A program made the position numbers and the translations under genes. From Paragonimus westermani (taxonomy: Eukaryota > Platyhelminthes > Trematoda > Plagiorchiida > Troglotrematidae), in contig QNGE01003797.1 in assembly GCA_008508345.1 (NCBI GenBank), positions 1 to 64,000 on the forward strand: 64,000 nt of DNA, read 5' to 3'. The notes under the pieces are model-generated. The model worked only from the letters and a program-made list of their open reading frames with translations, was not told where the DNA came from and searched no databases. Positions 43,755 through 56,225 of this stretch are shown here, piece by piece. The number at the start of each line of letters is the position of its first letter. Position 1 is the first letter of the stretch.

Positions 43755-46700
43755 GTAGTATAGGCCGACGTCAGAGAAAAATATTCCTCCTCGGTGTACT
43801 CATATTCCGTTTATCATAAGCAAATACTATGTTACCAGGATGTAGCTGAACGGCACATGCACAATATTTCGAAATAGAATTACGACATCAACAGGCATCG
43901 ATGCTCCATTGAATTCCGAAAGTATGTTCTTGTCTATGTCGTCAAACCTTTGTAATGACGATACAAATCATTGTGTTCTGCCGACGACTGTATTTTATTC
44001 CAAGTAAAGAACTCAACCATTACGCTAGTGAAATGTGGTCACTTAGTTTGTTGAAATTCACGCTCACTTGCTTGAACTAGTTATATCATGTAACCAAGTA
44101 ACTGGTTAATTTCCAATAAATTTACCACCCCGTATTATTCTAACTTTTTATAATACGAGCAAGTCGTGTGCACACAAGGATGTTCTGGAAATTAACAATA
44201 CCGTGTTCTCAAGTATGCCGTGGAATTTTCTCGCCACTATATGCATTGTTTTTGTTCCAGAACACAGTTAAACGCAGCATATAAATGGGAATGCGGTGAA
44301 CTTTGTTCCCGTAACTTGAAGCAAATAGTTCTTCGTTCACGTGGTTTACACTGTCATGGAATACCGGACATCAATTTCTTTCGTTTTTCATTGTTCACTC
44401 CGGTCCCAATTCTCCCGATGTTTATATCAAATTGAGATATATCGAAACTGTATGCTCTCCCTGCTGACATGCTGCGTGGAGACGGCTGCTACGATCCACG
44501 TTTCACTTCACTCACTTTCTGTTTTTCCTGCAGATGATTTGCATGGCCTGTTGATATATCCGCATCAGCTCTAAAACACTGACTGCCACAAAGACAAGTG
44601 ATTACTAGAGGATTTTGCTGGAGGGGATAATTACCCGTTTGCTCTTCTGCATGTTCTGACGGCTTTTAGTCTTCAGTCACACTTCTCGAAATTTAATTCA
44701 CACATGTAAACGCTGATGTGAGCAAACGGGAGAATTCAATGAGCGTGATTCCCCTCCACAACCTACTTCGAATGTGCTGAATCCCATGCTGCCAGCAATA
44801 AGTTGGCTCACACCCATTTTCTCCACTGCTTATTCCATCTGTTGTCGAATGTTTTAGGTGTTTTAGCCGCCCGTGCAGGTTAGCATATTCACTCTAGCAA
44901 ACCCATAACGTGAAGTTAATTTTATGGTGGGAGTTGTATGAATTCCGTAATTCCCACTCATCATTCAGGCGTGTGTTGGGAGTGAAATGAATATTTCTGT
45001 CACAGTTAACACAACTTTGAATAAATTATTAAGGAGAATGGACTAGCTCACTCGACTAACTGCATAAAGCTGATGGGCGGTTGGGCTAATGAGCTAAGAA
45101 CTATGCATCACATTTGGCACAGGAGATTGGCCTTCGTATGCGTGTAGGCGCTCTGCAGAAATGCCACAGGCGAAACAGGGGAGAGTGATGAAATCCATCA
45201 ACTTAATTAACTCTGGTTCAAAACCACCGAAAGATGAGCGAAAATTATCCTCCAAGATTATTTATTTCAGCGGTTTGGTTACCAATCCGTTTATTGGAGG
45301 TCGCAGTAAAGGATTGCTAGTGCATGTTGTCAGTGAATGTTTGACGTAGAACCTTGTGAACATACTGTGATGCCGTTTGTGTTGACAAAGTGAACTAAGT
45401 TAAATTTGATAACGTCATCTTCACAAACAGCTGCGCGTACTGTTTGTAAGTGGGCCAGATTGCAGCATACACAATTGCAGTAAACTTACAGCTACTCGCA
45501 TCAATACTCACAAATGCTAAATATTGGCGAGAAGCTCAGTTGGAAGACGTGAAGTGCAGGTTAACAGAATACCATCGAGTTGAGTGATTGAAGAAGCAAC
45601 ACCAATTCACTTAGACACCGTTGATTTGAGGTTTGGACAAATGGACTCAAAATGCCAGTGATGAGAGCGACGATTCACTTCCCAGAAGGCTCCGCAGCTT
45701 CGGATGCGATGTTCCGGTGGGTCTCTGAAAGGCAGATTCCATCCTGATGAGGTGGTGCAGAGGGCTACCAGCAACCTCGTGAGGAATGCAGTACCGCTGT
45801 GTCAAACACTCGAGGTTTTGTTCTAAAGAAGTTATTTTTCAGAAAAGTGGTTTCACTATAGTGTAACAAATAAATGTTTTTCTTGGGATAGACTGGGCAT
45901 GTGCTTTTGTTCATTTGGAAAAAGAAACATGTAATGAACAAATGAAGCAGAAACAACAGGGGAGTTCAAGCTTTTCAGAGTGGATTACAGCACACTAAAT
46001 CAGATATAAACCGGAACAGGCTTTCCCTCAAATGACGATGGAATTCCAGCGAATCCGCTTCATGTAGTATAAAAAATTGCCGCAGTTAGTTTTCAGCACC
46101 AACAGCTACGTGGAAGTTGAAGGCGAAGAGGACGCGGACGATATGTTTTGTTGATTTGAACGGTTTCGTGTAAAATAAACATGAGGTGGGATGACAGCGT
46201 GTGACAGAACCTCAGGCTTTGTATTTGTCTTTCTATCAGTGCTGATGTTCGTAGATTGTTGCTCGTTTTTGAGTCGGGTAGAATTTTCATACAGTGGGCA
46301 TGAATGGGGACGAGTTATAATGGCTGAATGAAACAGTGAATATAGTCTGACGTGTGTGGATTGGACTAATTGAGTCCATACAATTGAGCAGATAGATCGA
46401 AGATACGCAGGCCAGAGCCATCTTCACGAAGAGCGTTCATATTACCACATACAAACGTCGGAGATTAGCCAAAGTGAGGAAACGTTAGTCTGTCATTTAG
46501 TACTGAATTACGCCATCCACTATTCTTGGCGACCTGTTTTGTGATCAAACACTTTGAAAGCACTTTCGTAGAGAAAACTGCGAATTAAATGCCGTTGAAA
46601 ACAAAAGTATAGCGACGCTGATCAAAGTACCTTTGTGCGCAAGTTTGTGGATGCATTTCTTTCCCTCGAGATCAAGTGTGTGGCATATGAAAACTTACAA

Positions 46701-47915
46701 CCTCTTGCATCATCACTCAGTACTAACATCAATATTAACAAATTGGAGAGAAATTCAGTTGGAAGTCGTAAAGTGCAGCCATATGTGAGTTCTGTAGGGG
46801 GTGGGGCAACCAACATCTTTAATTACAGGGTTTCGTCGGCGATCGGACCATTTACCATTCATCTACGTTTTCATTGATTACAAATGTAGCTGACTTTGGA
46901 ACTTCTCAAACCTGGGTATGTAAGGAAAAATTTAGGAAGTGACTGTTGGAAGTTCACACCCAAAAACCTGATTTTCATCACCAAAGGGCACTAAATTAAA
47001 CTAGGATCCAAGGTCAATAATGATCGTGGACGGAAACGCATAATCGGAATTACCGGATTCACTAAAACTGTGTGTTGGAACTGACTCAACAGAAAAATAA
47101 TCAGTCAGAATGCACTATCGGGAACGGATCGACAGTGGAAAACAGAGACTCAGTGCGCTCGCCTCCGTGTATTATTATCGACGTTGGAAAATGGAGCTTA
47201 CGGAGAGCCACGTCAAGCTAGCAATAAACTGGGTAAGTTGTGTTTTTAGCCCCGGGACGGATATTACAGAATGGATAGTTTGATTAAAACAAAAGTAGGT
47301 GAATAGTCAAAACCATCGGGAGGGTACAAATGAATGCGACTATCAAAATATTAGTTTTTATAGTCGCTACATGTGCACCAACCCCTTCACCAAAGTGTTC
47401 TTGAAGGAAACTGCGGTGAACCATCGCGTGGATCGATTGACACCTGGGAGGATATGTTTATAATGGTCGGAAGGAGGAGGATGGCCCAAGATTTGAAGAT
47501 GGAAATGGTTGAAGTCTGTGTCGGAGTTTGAAATCAAACCGATGGTAGTGGCAGCATGACGGTGTACTTTGATAATTGAACGCAGCAAAAAATAGTGAGC
47601 TCAGTTGAAAACTCTTCTACAAATACCTGGCCAAACAACACGTTCAGCGAGAATCTTCGTTTAGGTGCCCGTGCTGGAAATTGACGAAGAATGGAGGTGG
47701 CTTGAAGCCTTGAGGCGAAACCTGTAGAGAACGAACGGTCAAGGTATAGCGGCAGACATTTCGCACGAAACTGAGGAGTTTAATTAAGGTGCAGACAGGC
47801 CAGTTAATTTCAATTTACCATGCTAAATACGTCGATGATACTTGTGGATGCTTGATTGATGACTGAGCGCGACAAGTCATCCATGACAAAAGTGCTGGAG
47901 TCGTCGGTGAAACGG
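43755..47915. other. Non-coding stretch, in part purine-biased
   Basis: From about 45400 the + strand becomes rich in G and A. Short related pieces recur: AGAAGCTCAGTTGGAAGACG near 45530 and AGAAATTCAGTTGGAAGTCG near 46750. No domain or transposon motif is recognised. It may belong to an old unclassified repeat. Confidence 0.35.
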
Positions 47916-47918
47916 ATG

Positions 47919-48458
47919 TCAGTTGTGCACTGATTGATAATGTCCAAACGCGCCTTGTTTCTTCTGGGGAGCGTCGGTCAGGATGGGAATTGGAAATGCA
48001 CAAGATTGTTGTTTGTCCAGTGTAAAGGTAAACGTGCTCTTCCGACAAGAGTTTGGAGAGTTTACTCGCGAGATAAACCAGCAATATTTAGTTAACAACG
48101 TTACTTTAGCGCGTTCAATATAGCCGAAGTTTCTCAGAAAAAGGGAACCTGAGCTCCAGTTCTCGCAATCTGTCTCTTGAGCGATACAATCAAGCTTGAA
48201 CAGAGCAGATAAAACACGAAAAGTGATGGATGTAAGCATTTCGCATTGACACATCAGTAACAAATTTACATTAACATGAAGGAGCTTTTCTATAACAAAC
48301 AAAATGAAGGGTGGATAATCAATAAGAGGGTTGAGATGAGACCTTAAATCCATGGAAGTGTCTAGTTCACGACCAGTTGTTTCTGAACACAGAGCTGTTT
48401 TCGGTCGAGATTGACTCCCGACATATCCCTGAGAAACTTTCACACTCCAGAACAACAC
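47919..48458 (-). CDS. Unrecognised long open frame in a purine-rich block
   Basis: An open frame of 179 codons on the pyrimidine-rich strand. A run this long is improbable by chance at average composition. The local strand bias (few purines, so few TAA/TGA/TAG on this strand) raises the chance, so the evidence for coding is moderate at best. The product has a hydrophobic middle (PPFILFVIEKLLHVNVNLLL) and a C-terminal basic/serine stretch, with no known motif. The overlapping frame at 47815-48084 is also open. No splice signals were identified. Confidence 0.25.
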   Translation of the reverse strand: MLFWSVKVSQGYVGSQSRPKTALCSETTGRELDTSMDLRSHLNPLIDYPPFILFVIEKLLHVNVNLLLMCQCEMLTSITFRVLSALFKLDCIAQETDCENWSSGSLFLRNFGYIERAKVTLLTKYCWFISRVNSPNSCRKSTFTFTLDKQQSCAFPIPILTDAPQKKQGAFGHYQSVHN

Positions 48459-48459
48459 A

Positions 48460-49104
48460 AAATTTTGAGGCAGTAGTTTGTATCAGCAACTAAGGAATGC
48501 CCGAGTTCTTTTCAACGATTCTTAGTATAGACAATCCTCCATAGTAATATTTCATCGTGTAAACGTTGACTTACATCACTGGTGAATTTGTTCCGGCCTT
48601 ACTGCACAGTGGGTGAGGCAACAGTCACAACCTAACGACTTTGGATGGCGTTATGGTGACAATATAGTAAAAATAGTCGTGTTCATGCTTGATGTCAGAT
48701 TCAGAGTACTGGTGATTTGTAAAATCTATCTGTCTGGAAGAGCTGAATGTGGTCCAATCGGAATAATCGATGTGGTTTTACCACGTGCCTAGAAGGTGGC
48801 CAGGCTGTCAAGTAGTTTATGATTACTGGAGTCGATGATGACTCAGAAGAATGATAGGAAATTATTTAGAATTGGCGGGTGGTGTGATGTTTAATTTCCA
48901 AATAATATGACGCGCAAGCCGGAGTTCATAAGTGCCAGGATTGTCTCCGTAAATTCGAACAGCTGAACGCTTAGCATCTCGTAACATCGGTTGAAACCTG
49001 CGTCTGTCATCTTTTGGTAGAATAACAAGTCGTTATATCCACACCCTTGAGAAAATATTAGTTAAAAAACTCAGCCTAACACAGAAGAGCAGCCATTTGA
49101 AGAA
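48460..49104. other. Non-coding stretch before PLE P1
   Basis: Nothing recognised up to the left inverted repeat of the P1 element. Confidence 0.35.
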
Positions 49105-49182
49105 GTTCACCAATATCGATAGAAGACATACATCGCGAGATGTTAACATTTCGTTTACTCTCTTCAGTCACGAACGTAAAAC
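49105..49182. repeat. Left inverted terminal repeat of PLE P1 (78 bp)
   Basis: Identical over 78 bases to the reverse complement of 50750-50827. It contains the sense-orientation hammerhead motif of the element. Confidence 0.9.
49132..49174 (-). ncRNA. Hammerhead ribozyme-like motif, P1, sense, 3' of the ORF
   Basis: The same 43-nt motif as at 50758-50800, read on the -. It lies 90 bases after the end of the coding frame in the sense direction. CUGAAGA, GAAA, a palindromic helix III with A15.1-U16.1, H17 = C and a 6-bp helix I are all present. Confidence 0.65.
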
Positions 49183-49262
49183 ATTAGAATATATATGACA
49201 TGCGGTTAGCAACACAATCAAAAACATTCAACCATTGGGTTTACATGAAACAAAGACTGTCG

Positions 49263-50792
49263 TCAGTTCCAGGGCAGACAAACTGCGTGAGTCAACAGTT
49301 TATGCACACACAAAGCCGGACGGTGAGTATTGATCAACATCGCCTCGGAGAAAGCAAGCAACTTGGGGTTCTTATTACGTAACAGAACTTGAAACGAGTT
49401 GGCCGGGTCAACAACGTGACCTGTTTCCATGATGTGCTTTGTGATGGATGAGGTCGGATTTCGTCTCAGTTGTTCTGTTGCCAATGTCCGTTGCGTCATG
49501 GCGCGTATCAACCACCTAGGCATATGTTCAGCCATTCTTTGTCGTAGGCATCGATCTGTTCTGCCGATATAGATGTCACCGCAACTGCAAGTGAACTGAT
49601 AGATTACATGTGAGACAGAACATTTCGGTAGGTCACGACTACGAATAAGCTGAGTGACACTCCTAGTTGTGAGTAGCAATCGCAATTCAGCCGCAGGGAA
49701 TGTGCGAGTTAGAGCAGATTGTAATTTTTGACTTACATCGGTTGTGATATGATCGCCTTTGAAGGGTAGGTTCAAAAAGACCTGCTTCTTGGGAACCGTA
49801 CTCACGACAGACTTTGTCAGTCTCTTCTGGCTGTGAACATCGATGAATTTCTCCGGGTAACCGTTTGCAAGCAGTACCTTTCTTAATTTCGCCTCTTCTC
49901 CTTGTAAACAATCATCGGTGCATATCTCCCGGGCTCTATGAAACAGGGTTCGTACCAGGCCTCTTTTGTAAGTAATGGGCGCAAAAGAAGAGAATTGCAA
50001 ATACTGACCGCTCCAAGTGGCTTTGCGGTGCACTGAGCGTTGTAATGAGCCATCCTGCCGTCTGGTGATTAAAATGTCTAGAAAAGATAAACTGTTGTTT
50101 GTTTCCTCCTCATGAGAAACAGAAAGATTAGGATGAACGGAATTGAAGTGGTTTAGGAGTGAATCAAAATGAATATTAGTAGTAAAAATCAAAATATCAT
50201 CTACATATCGCTTATAGAGGCTGGCACCATCTATAGCATCAGATAGTTTTAATTCAATCATTCCTAAAAATATATCTGCAAGTGTAGGGCCCAATGGGCT
50301 ACCCATTGCCACACCATCAACTTGCTTATATGAAAATCCGCCAAAATCAAAACGGATATTCTCTGTACATAAAAGTATAAGCTCCTTAAGGTAATCAACT
50401 GGGAGACAAAAAGGCAAATTTTGATGAGAAATAAAATCGCATAAAAAGTCAACTGTTTCACGGAGGGGGACGTTTGTAAATAAAGAGTCCACGTCGATAG
50501 AATACATCTTATGTGAACTCACTGGTACGTTCTGTAAAGTTTGCACCAGATCGAAGGAATCTTTTACACAGTGAGGAGTAAACATCTGACGGATCGGGTG
50601 GATGATGTCTACAAGCCATCTGGCAAGCTTGTGGTACGGTGAGTTGTCCATGCACAAGATTGGCCTTAACGGTACACCACCTTTATGTGTTTTTGGAGCA
50701 CCTCTTAACTGTGGTGTGCGGGTTCCGGCTGGCTTCATCTGTCTGTATTGTTTTACGTTCGTGACTGAAGAGAGTAAACGAAATGTTAACAT
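49263..50792 (-). CDS. Penelope-like reverse transcriptase with GIY-YIG endonuclease, N-terminally truncated
   Basis: An uninterrupted 509-residue frame. About 15 residues encoded by the inverted repeat are followed by GAPKTHK (31-37) and PLRPI. The RT palm has SIDVDSLFTNVPL (motif A, about 98-110), GVAMGSPLGPTLAD (160-173), YKRYVDDILIF with catalytic YVDD (196-199), and SFLDILITRR (motif D, 237-246). A linker runs to about 390. The nuclease has VIYQF (397-401), CSCG and DIYIGRTDR (406-414), matching GIY-YIG with an intact YIG. The enzyme would copy element RNA at nicked chromosomal DNA. The normal N-terminal 200 or more residues are absent, so the copy is probably not autonomous. It has the cleanest coding frame of the PLEs here. 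Confidence 0.92.
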   Translation of the reverse strand: MLTFRLLSSVTNVKQYRQMKPAGTRTPQLRGAPKTHKGGVPLRPILCMDNSPYHKLARWLVDIIHPIRQMFTPHCVKDSFDLVQTLQNVPVSSHKMYSIDVDSLFTNVPLRETVDFLCDFISHQNLPFCLPVDYLKELILLCTENIRFDFGGFSYKQVDGVAMGSPLGPTLADIFLGMIELKLSDAIDGASLYKRYVDDILIFTTNIHFDSLLNHFNSVHPNLSVSHEEETNNSLSFLDILITRRQDGSLQRSVHRKATWSGQYLQFSSFAPITYKRGLVRTLFHRAREICTDDCLQGEEAKLRKVLLANGYPEKFIDVHSQKRLTKSVVSTVPKKQVFLNLPFKGDHITTDVSQKLQSALTRTFPAAELRLLLTTRSVTQLIRSRDLPKCSVSHVIYQFTCSCGDIYIGRTDRCLRQRMAEHMPRWLIRAMTQRTLATEQLRRNPTSSITKHIMETGHVVDPANSFQVLLRNKNPKLLAFSEAMLINTHRPALCVHKLLTHAVCLPWN

Positions 50793-50827
50793 CTCGCGAT
50801 GTATGTCTTCTATCGATATTGGTGAAC
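50750..50827. repeat. Right inverted terminal repeat of PLE P1 (78 bp)
   Basis: Reverse complement of 49105-49182, with 78 of 78 positions matching by eye. Confidence 0.9.
50758..50800 (+). ncRNA. Hammerhead ribozyme-like motif, P1, antisense to the ORF
   Basis: UUCGUGA (50758-50764), CUGAAGA (50765-50771), GAGUAAAC, GAAA (50780-50783), then UGUUAACAU with A15.1 paired to U16.1 (50783 with 50792). H17 is C at 50793 and is followed by UCGCGAU. Helix I has 6 bp including one U-G. Helix III is 3 bp with a palindromic UUAA loop. Helix II is one G-C pair. Confidence 0.65.
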
Positions 50828-50829
50828 TG

Positions 50830-53800
50830 GATCAAGGGAACTCAGTGTTTTAAATTTGAAGAAGTCATAAGCAGCTTTCCGAATTGGTGACTGACTTCAG
50901 TTTATCTCGGCTGAAAATCTTCTGTGACAAAGCTGCATGAGAAGGTATAACGGACTGATCTACAGTCAAACTACTGACGGTTGCAATATGCGGAATGAAA
51001 ATTCAGAGAATCGAACCACTTCGTTGACAGTGGACTCTGATTCCATGGAATTCGATTCCCTGAGAACAGCTGTGCCCATAGGATCAGTTTGGTGAACTTC
51101 GACGCGTTTCTTCCGAACATTAACGGACAAAATCAAGGTTATAATATCCGGAAATCCAGTAAATCGTGTATAGCTGATGGAAGGCTGCTTCCTTTACAGT
51201 GATGGCAAGGAGTGATGGCGCTATATTGAAATGGATGCCATCTGGTGACATCTCTTCTCCCTGTTTTGATGGAATGGAAATCTGGCACCATTCTTCTAAC
51301 TTATCGAATAAACGTTTTCTGCAGACAGTTTGTTTTGTATAGCTGTGCGAAAGTACTCAATTCGGCCGTTATTTAGAATCCTGTCTCAAGTCAACACTGA
51401 TTAGATTCAACAGTTTCAAGCTTTCCTGACGGTGTGTGATCTATTGCAATTAGGCTAAGACAATGCTTAAAGGTCGTAGGGATTTTCACCTCAACGGTGA
51501 ATGTTATTGTCTCCTGTTCTGTTCTAACAGTAGTGAGAAAACGGCTCACGACAGGAGATATGGACGGGAGCACCTTTGTTATCCTTTGTCAAAAAGGAAG
51601 TCAGACCTCCAGTTCTCAGTTAACTGACTCAGTGTGAAAATTGATATCAGTATTCTGTCTTCGCTTCTCAGTGTTGAATACTCAGAGAATCAAACCACTT
51701 CTTTGACGGACAGTGAGTTTAAAATCCGATCCACTATATGCGAAGCATGTGAGTATCGATAATAAACTGAATTCGCTTCAACCATCAAGTGAGTTTGTCT
51801 TGAGGTCAGGATATTTTCCTAGCAAGAGAATGAAAAAGCATAATATTGATCCGTTGAGATTTCAATTTCAATGATGAAACCGAGTTGAGTTGCTATGCTT
51901 CAGGCCGGTTGGAACCGTCGTATCTATTAAAGTTGGGTTCGACTTGTCTAATGCTTGCTTCTGGGAGAGACTGCACAAGCAGTGATTAAAAAAGGCTTTT
52001 TGAAATATGCAGATTAGATGCTAAGCATTTGTTGCACGTCTGTAGGTTCGTCACAATGGTGGCATCGAGACTTTGTTCCACGGAATGAACTAAGCACTCC
52101 AGCAACAGTCGAGATGTGTTTGCTGAATAGTGGTTCGTTGGCCACCTGATAACAGGATCGAACCAACTTCTCCCACGAAAATGGGTCGTTCAATGATAGC
52201 AATCACATGATGTGTTACGTATGCACTAAATGAACTTTGTTCAATTTTTTCTCGCGAACGATCGTTATAACGTGTGATAATGGTTAGGCTCATAGTTTTG
52301 AAATAAACTGTTAAACTGTGCAAAAATTATCCCATATGACAACCAGCCGTTCTCTATGTCACCGTCCATTCCGTATTCTATTAACTATCTATTTTACGAT
52401 GAAACAGATTAGTGTACTAACCATGAAGACCATTGATGCTGATATCTGGGGTCTGTCGGTGGTTAAAAGTGTGGCGCGAGAATTGACAAAAACCACTTGA
52501 TGTGTGATATATTTCCACCGAACTTTATGTATCAAAACACATGAGTTCGTAATTGTGCCACTAGCATTCCGATAGTTGATTGTAGGGGTCTTTGTGAATG
52601 CCGCACAATCTCACTTCGCGCTACACAAATCTGATCTATCGTAAGCATGATAGTTACGGAGGCTTCCTGAACTTCGATCAGCCCGGCAGTATGTACGGCT
52701 CGAGTTACACTTTGAATACACTATATGTCACTTCACCCGCTTGAAGTTATTCAAACCACAAACAGTTATTGTCACCTCAATAGTTATTCCGGTCCAATAT
52801 CAAAGGTGTGGTTTTGCCTACCCCATCATTATGCACAATCGTTGTTCTGCATCTATTTCAATGAAAGAACCAAATCAAGTAAAACCGAGACAAAACACCA
52901 CATTCCTACCACACGGACCACGTAACGTGAATCTACTTGAGCTGCATGTGCCACTTACCATCGCACACCCCAGTAGCTAAGATGGAGACCATCAGGTGAG
53001 CAAACACAGCCCCTCAGTAGTGACCTCTGAAGAAATGAACAAAATCTTACCGCGTGGCCAGGATTTTACGCATGTATTCATGCACATGTTTCACGGAACC
53101 AAACCCTAATCTGGTTAACTATCTAGGTAATTGATTTATATTTTGACTGTATAGCCTATCAAAACATTGTTTTCATCAGTGAATTAGTAGGTGGAAGACG
53201 GTGATGCGTAAGATGCTTCACAAGATACTACTTCGGACGTAATTGATTGGTTAATGCTTTTGAAATTAATCCACCTTTGAATTTAGGACGTAATTCGGAT
53301 TGAGCTCGTCGAAAATTGTGCAGGGACATTTCAACGTTCTGAAGATTTACTTGCTGTAACGAGCAGTCACATTTGTAGGTAACATATGATTATACGAGAA
53401 AGGGCTCCAAATTGGTTCACACGATAGTCGAAAAACCAGTCTGTTATTGTTACATGTGGGTCTAAATGTGCTTCCCGGACAGCACCCGAACAACGATAGT
53501 TTGGAGGCAGAGTGGAGTAGACGGCTTTGATAAATATCACTGGGATCTCCTTTTCTCTGTTCAACCATCTTGCACAGTCAATTTTTTCAGTGTAACACGG
53601 TAAACGTATGGTTCAAACCTGTTTTCTAACCTCATATTGTTCCTCCATCTGCTATAAATTGTATAGATTTTTAACCATGAATTACCCTCACTGGACTCGT
53701 TGTACCCTTTGATCCGGAGTGGCTCCGTTCTGTTACACCAACCTTGTGCACCTACAGACGAACACGCATTATTCACATCACGCTGCTTCCAACCTCATAA

Positions 53801-56100
53801 ATCGACTGAATGCTCTAGTTATGAACGGTTTAATGACTTGCTGGATGAAATAAGCTCGTAGCATTATTTGGAAGGACATATAACACCCTGTTTTGGGCTT
53901 TTCCCAATTCCTCGTTGATGACCAACTATTTGTGATCGCTTATTTGGTTGATACCAGATCCTTTCAAGTCTAACGATTATTCGAGAAGACTGATCAATCT
54001 GTGGACCGTTCGTTCCACTAACTGTTTGCACATCCATCGTATCAGTTCAATAAATAACTCGTCCAGAAAACGGACTGCTATTAGAGGGTCGTATGCTTGG
54101 TCTACATTTTGTATTCCGATCCACGAACACTTTCATCGTTAAAGTAATCCCTTCATGATTACCAACAGACGACAGACAGTTAAACAGACGTACAACGGAT
54201 TAAACGGAGTCAAACAGCCAACCTGCAAGCACATTGATTGAGAAACTCGTAGGTGGGCTATCTGGCAAACAATCGAGGGCACGTCACCGGCTTATAGAAT
54301 GTACGTTCAGCAATTCAATTCTAGTTACCACGGTTAACATGGAAGCTTTTGAAAGAGTTGGACTTAGCAGTGGATAGTTTACTTTACACCATATAACTTA
54401 CTGCCATCAGCACGGGATTTTGTGACGGCCTCCGGAGATAATATTGTAAGGAAATGAAATCATGCGTTCTGCAATTAATCATACGTTATTCCTGTCGCAG
54501 TTTTACTATTCATGACTTCTGCAGTCAGGAATCTGTATTCGTTTCATTGCAGTGTGTTTTGTTTCATTGAGTTTAGCTAGCTGGTGCCCACCTTGACAGT
54601 CTGTTTGTTGTACGAAGACTGACAACTTCCTGTTTGTTCGCCTCCGATACTGTTGTTTACGTGTGAAACTTGCAAAGATGCAAATCACCTTCAAGCCATT
54701 ATACCTTTTGTTTAGGGTAACAATGATTAAGCTCTTTTGTGAATAGGCATTTTCGATAGTTTGTAAGACAGACTTTCAGGGTCAGACAGGAAAAGTGAAT
54801 ACAACGAGTTGTGATATGTTTCGGAGTTCGCACAGCTCAAGCAAAAAGGCGGATGCCAGCTATCCGGGGAATTTTTTGGACGAAGCAACATGCAGTTGAT
54901 TCCAACTAGTCGGTCAAGCGCATATGCTTCTCTTGGAATGAAGAAAAATGAGATCTGCTGGCAAATGTACCCCTTGTAGCAGACGATGTATATCAGACAC
55001 CAGAAGGCTTGCAGTATATTTTGCCCTATTCGGGCAAGCAGTGAATAACGTTTGTGTAACATCACGCGAAACCTCCAGAGTTCTCGATGAGGTCGGAGGT
55101 CCGATGCTTTCAACACAGACGTGTAGGGCATCCGTTCCAACACCGTGGTTCCTTCATTGCCTCTGTGTAATGATGTCTGTTTTCAGAAACTGCTATCTAC
55201 TCAGAAATGGATCCAAGTAAAAACTGAAGTCTATATCCGTGATTGAACTTACGAAAACGCAGAATGTTTTGAAGAATAGTTTCTTCAATTAGTCAGCTAG
55301 TTGTGTAGTGCGCGATGATGAACATGAAACTGGCCCATATCTGCAACTGTAGATCAACAGGAAGATTCGTGGTACTGTATTAACCTCCAGATGCTGTCTT
55401 TTGCGCAACACAATCTGTTCCCAATAGTGATTGTTGTCACGCATTTAGATAGGCATTACAAACTCTCAGTGTTGTAACACGTTTAAGAGGTTGATGTAGT
55501 CAACAATATGACAGGTTGGAAGGCTAATTTATGGTCAGGAATACCGGTGCAATACTGGTGCAATATCTGCCGATAATCAGCGTCGTGTCTAAAAATATTG
55601 TTCGTTGCGGTATCAGGATATTAAGCGTCTGCTTTGTTGCTCCGGCCATCTTCGAAAGCGATAATGCAAGATCACAATGGCATAACACTGGTCTATCTGG
55701 GCGTGCTGACATAAATGGTGCATGCTTTGTTGCATTCATCCATTCTTCAAAATTCTCACACGATTATACAGCATTTAGTTTTCCCCCACAAGCGGGGCTT
55801 TTCCTAAGCAACAGACTTATCATTTCGAAGTCTGCAGTAACCAAAGCATTTTGGTGTGTATTTCACCCGGTGAAAGTCCGAGAGTTAGGACGAGTGTTAT
55901 TCCGTAATAGTCACACGGCTTGCCCAGTCATACCAGGTTCCTGATAGAAGGAGTTTGCGCTAACCGCTTTCCTCTCAAGTCGTGCCATATTACACGTCTT
56001 ATTTGGAAGTCGCATACAATTGAAATTTTCTTCTAACGGATTCAATCGCGTGCGACAGTCACGTTGACAAATTACTGCGAACCGAACAAACGCGCCAATT
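50830..56100. other. Non-coding stretch with weak internal duplication
   Basis: TCAGAGAATCGAACCACTTC near 51001 and TCAGAGAATCAAACCACTTC near 51683 mark a diverged duplicated piece. The 138-codon - frame at 54727-55143 and the 137-codon + frame at 55531-55944 both have open antisense partners and no motifs. No splice-bounded exon is recognised. Confidence 0.35.
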
Positions 56101-56159
56101 TTAGATTCCCAGTGCACAGCAGCATATTGACAACAGTAGGTGTTGGCCACCTTGAGTTC

Positions 56160-56225
56160 GATATTCAATCATTGTACCAGCCGAAGCCCCAAATTTTCAA
56201 GTGAGATTTCACTCCGGATCATAAA
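56160..56225 (+). repeat. tRNA-derived repeat, family B, copy 2 (diverged)
   Basis: ACCAGCCGAAGCCCCAAATT, then TCATAAAATTGTCAGATTAC and TTATTAGTTTTATGATGCAG, parallel the T-arm/acceptor end and tail of the copy at 36051-36190. The 5' tRNA-like part is degraded. Confidence 0.55.

Larger units (their letters stand above)
49105..50827 (-). mobile_element. Penelope-like element, group P1, recent 5'-truncated insertion
   Basis: The element is 1.72 kb, bounded by identical 78-bp inverted repeats, with one long RT/GIY-YIG frame between them. The N-terminal part of the protein is missing, and the inverted repeat joins directly to the RT. The identity of the repeats and the intact frame point to recent insertion. 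No clear target-site duplication is visible. Confidence 0.85.

Noticed and set aside
53347..53776. A possible PLE linker on the - strand
   Set aside because: Only vague similarity, with no RT or GIY-YIG motif, so it was not called.
54727..55944. Open frames of 137-138 codons on either strand
   Set aside because: One or two frames of this length are expected by chance in 64 kb. Both have open antisense partners and no motifs.
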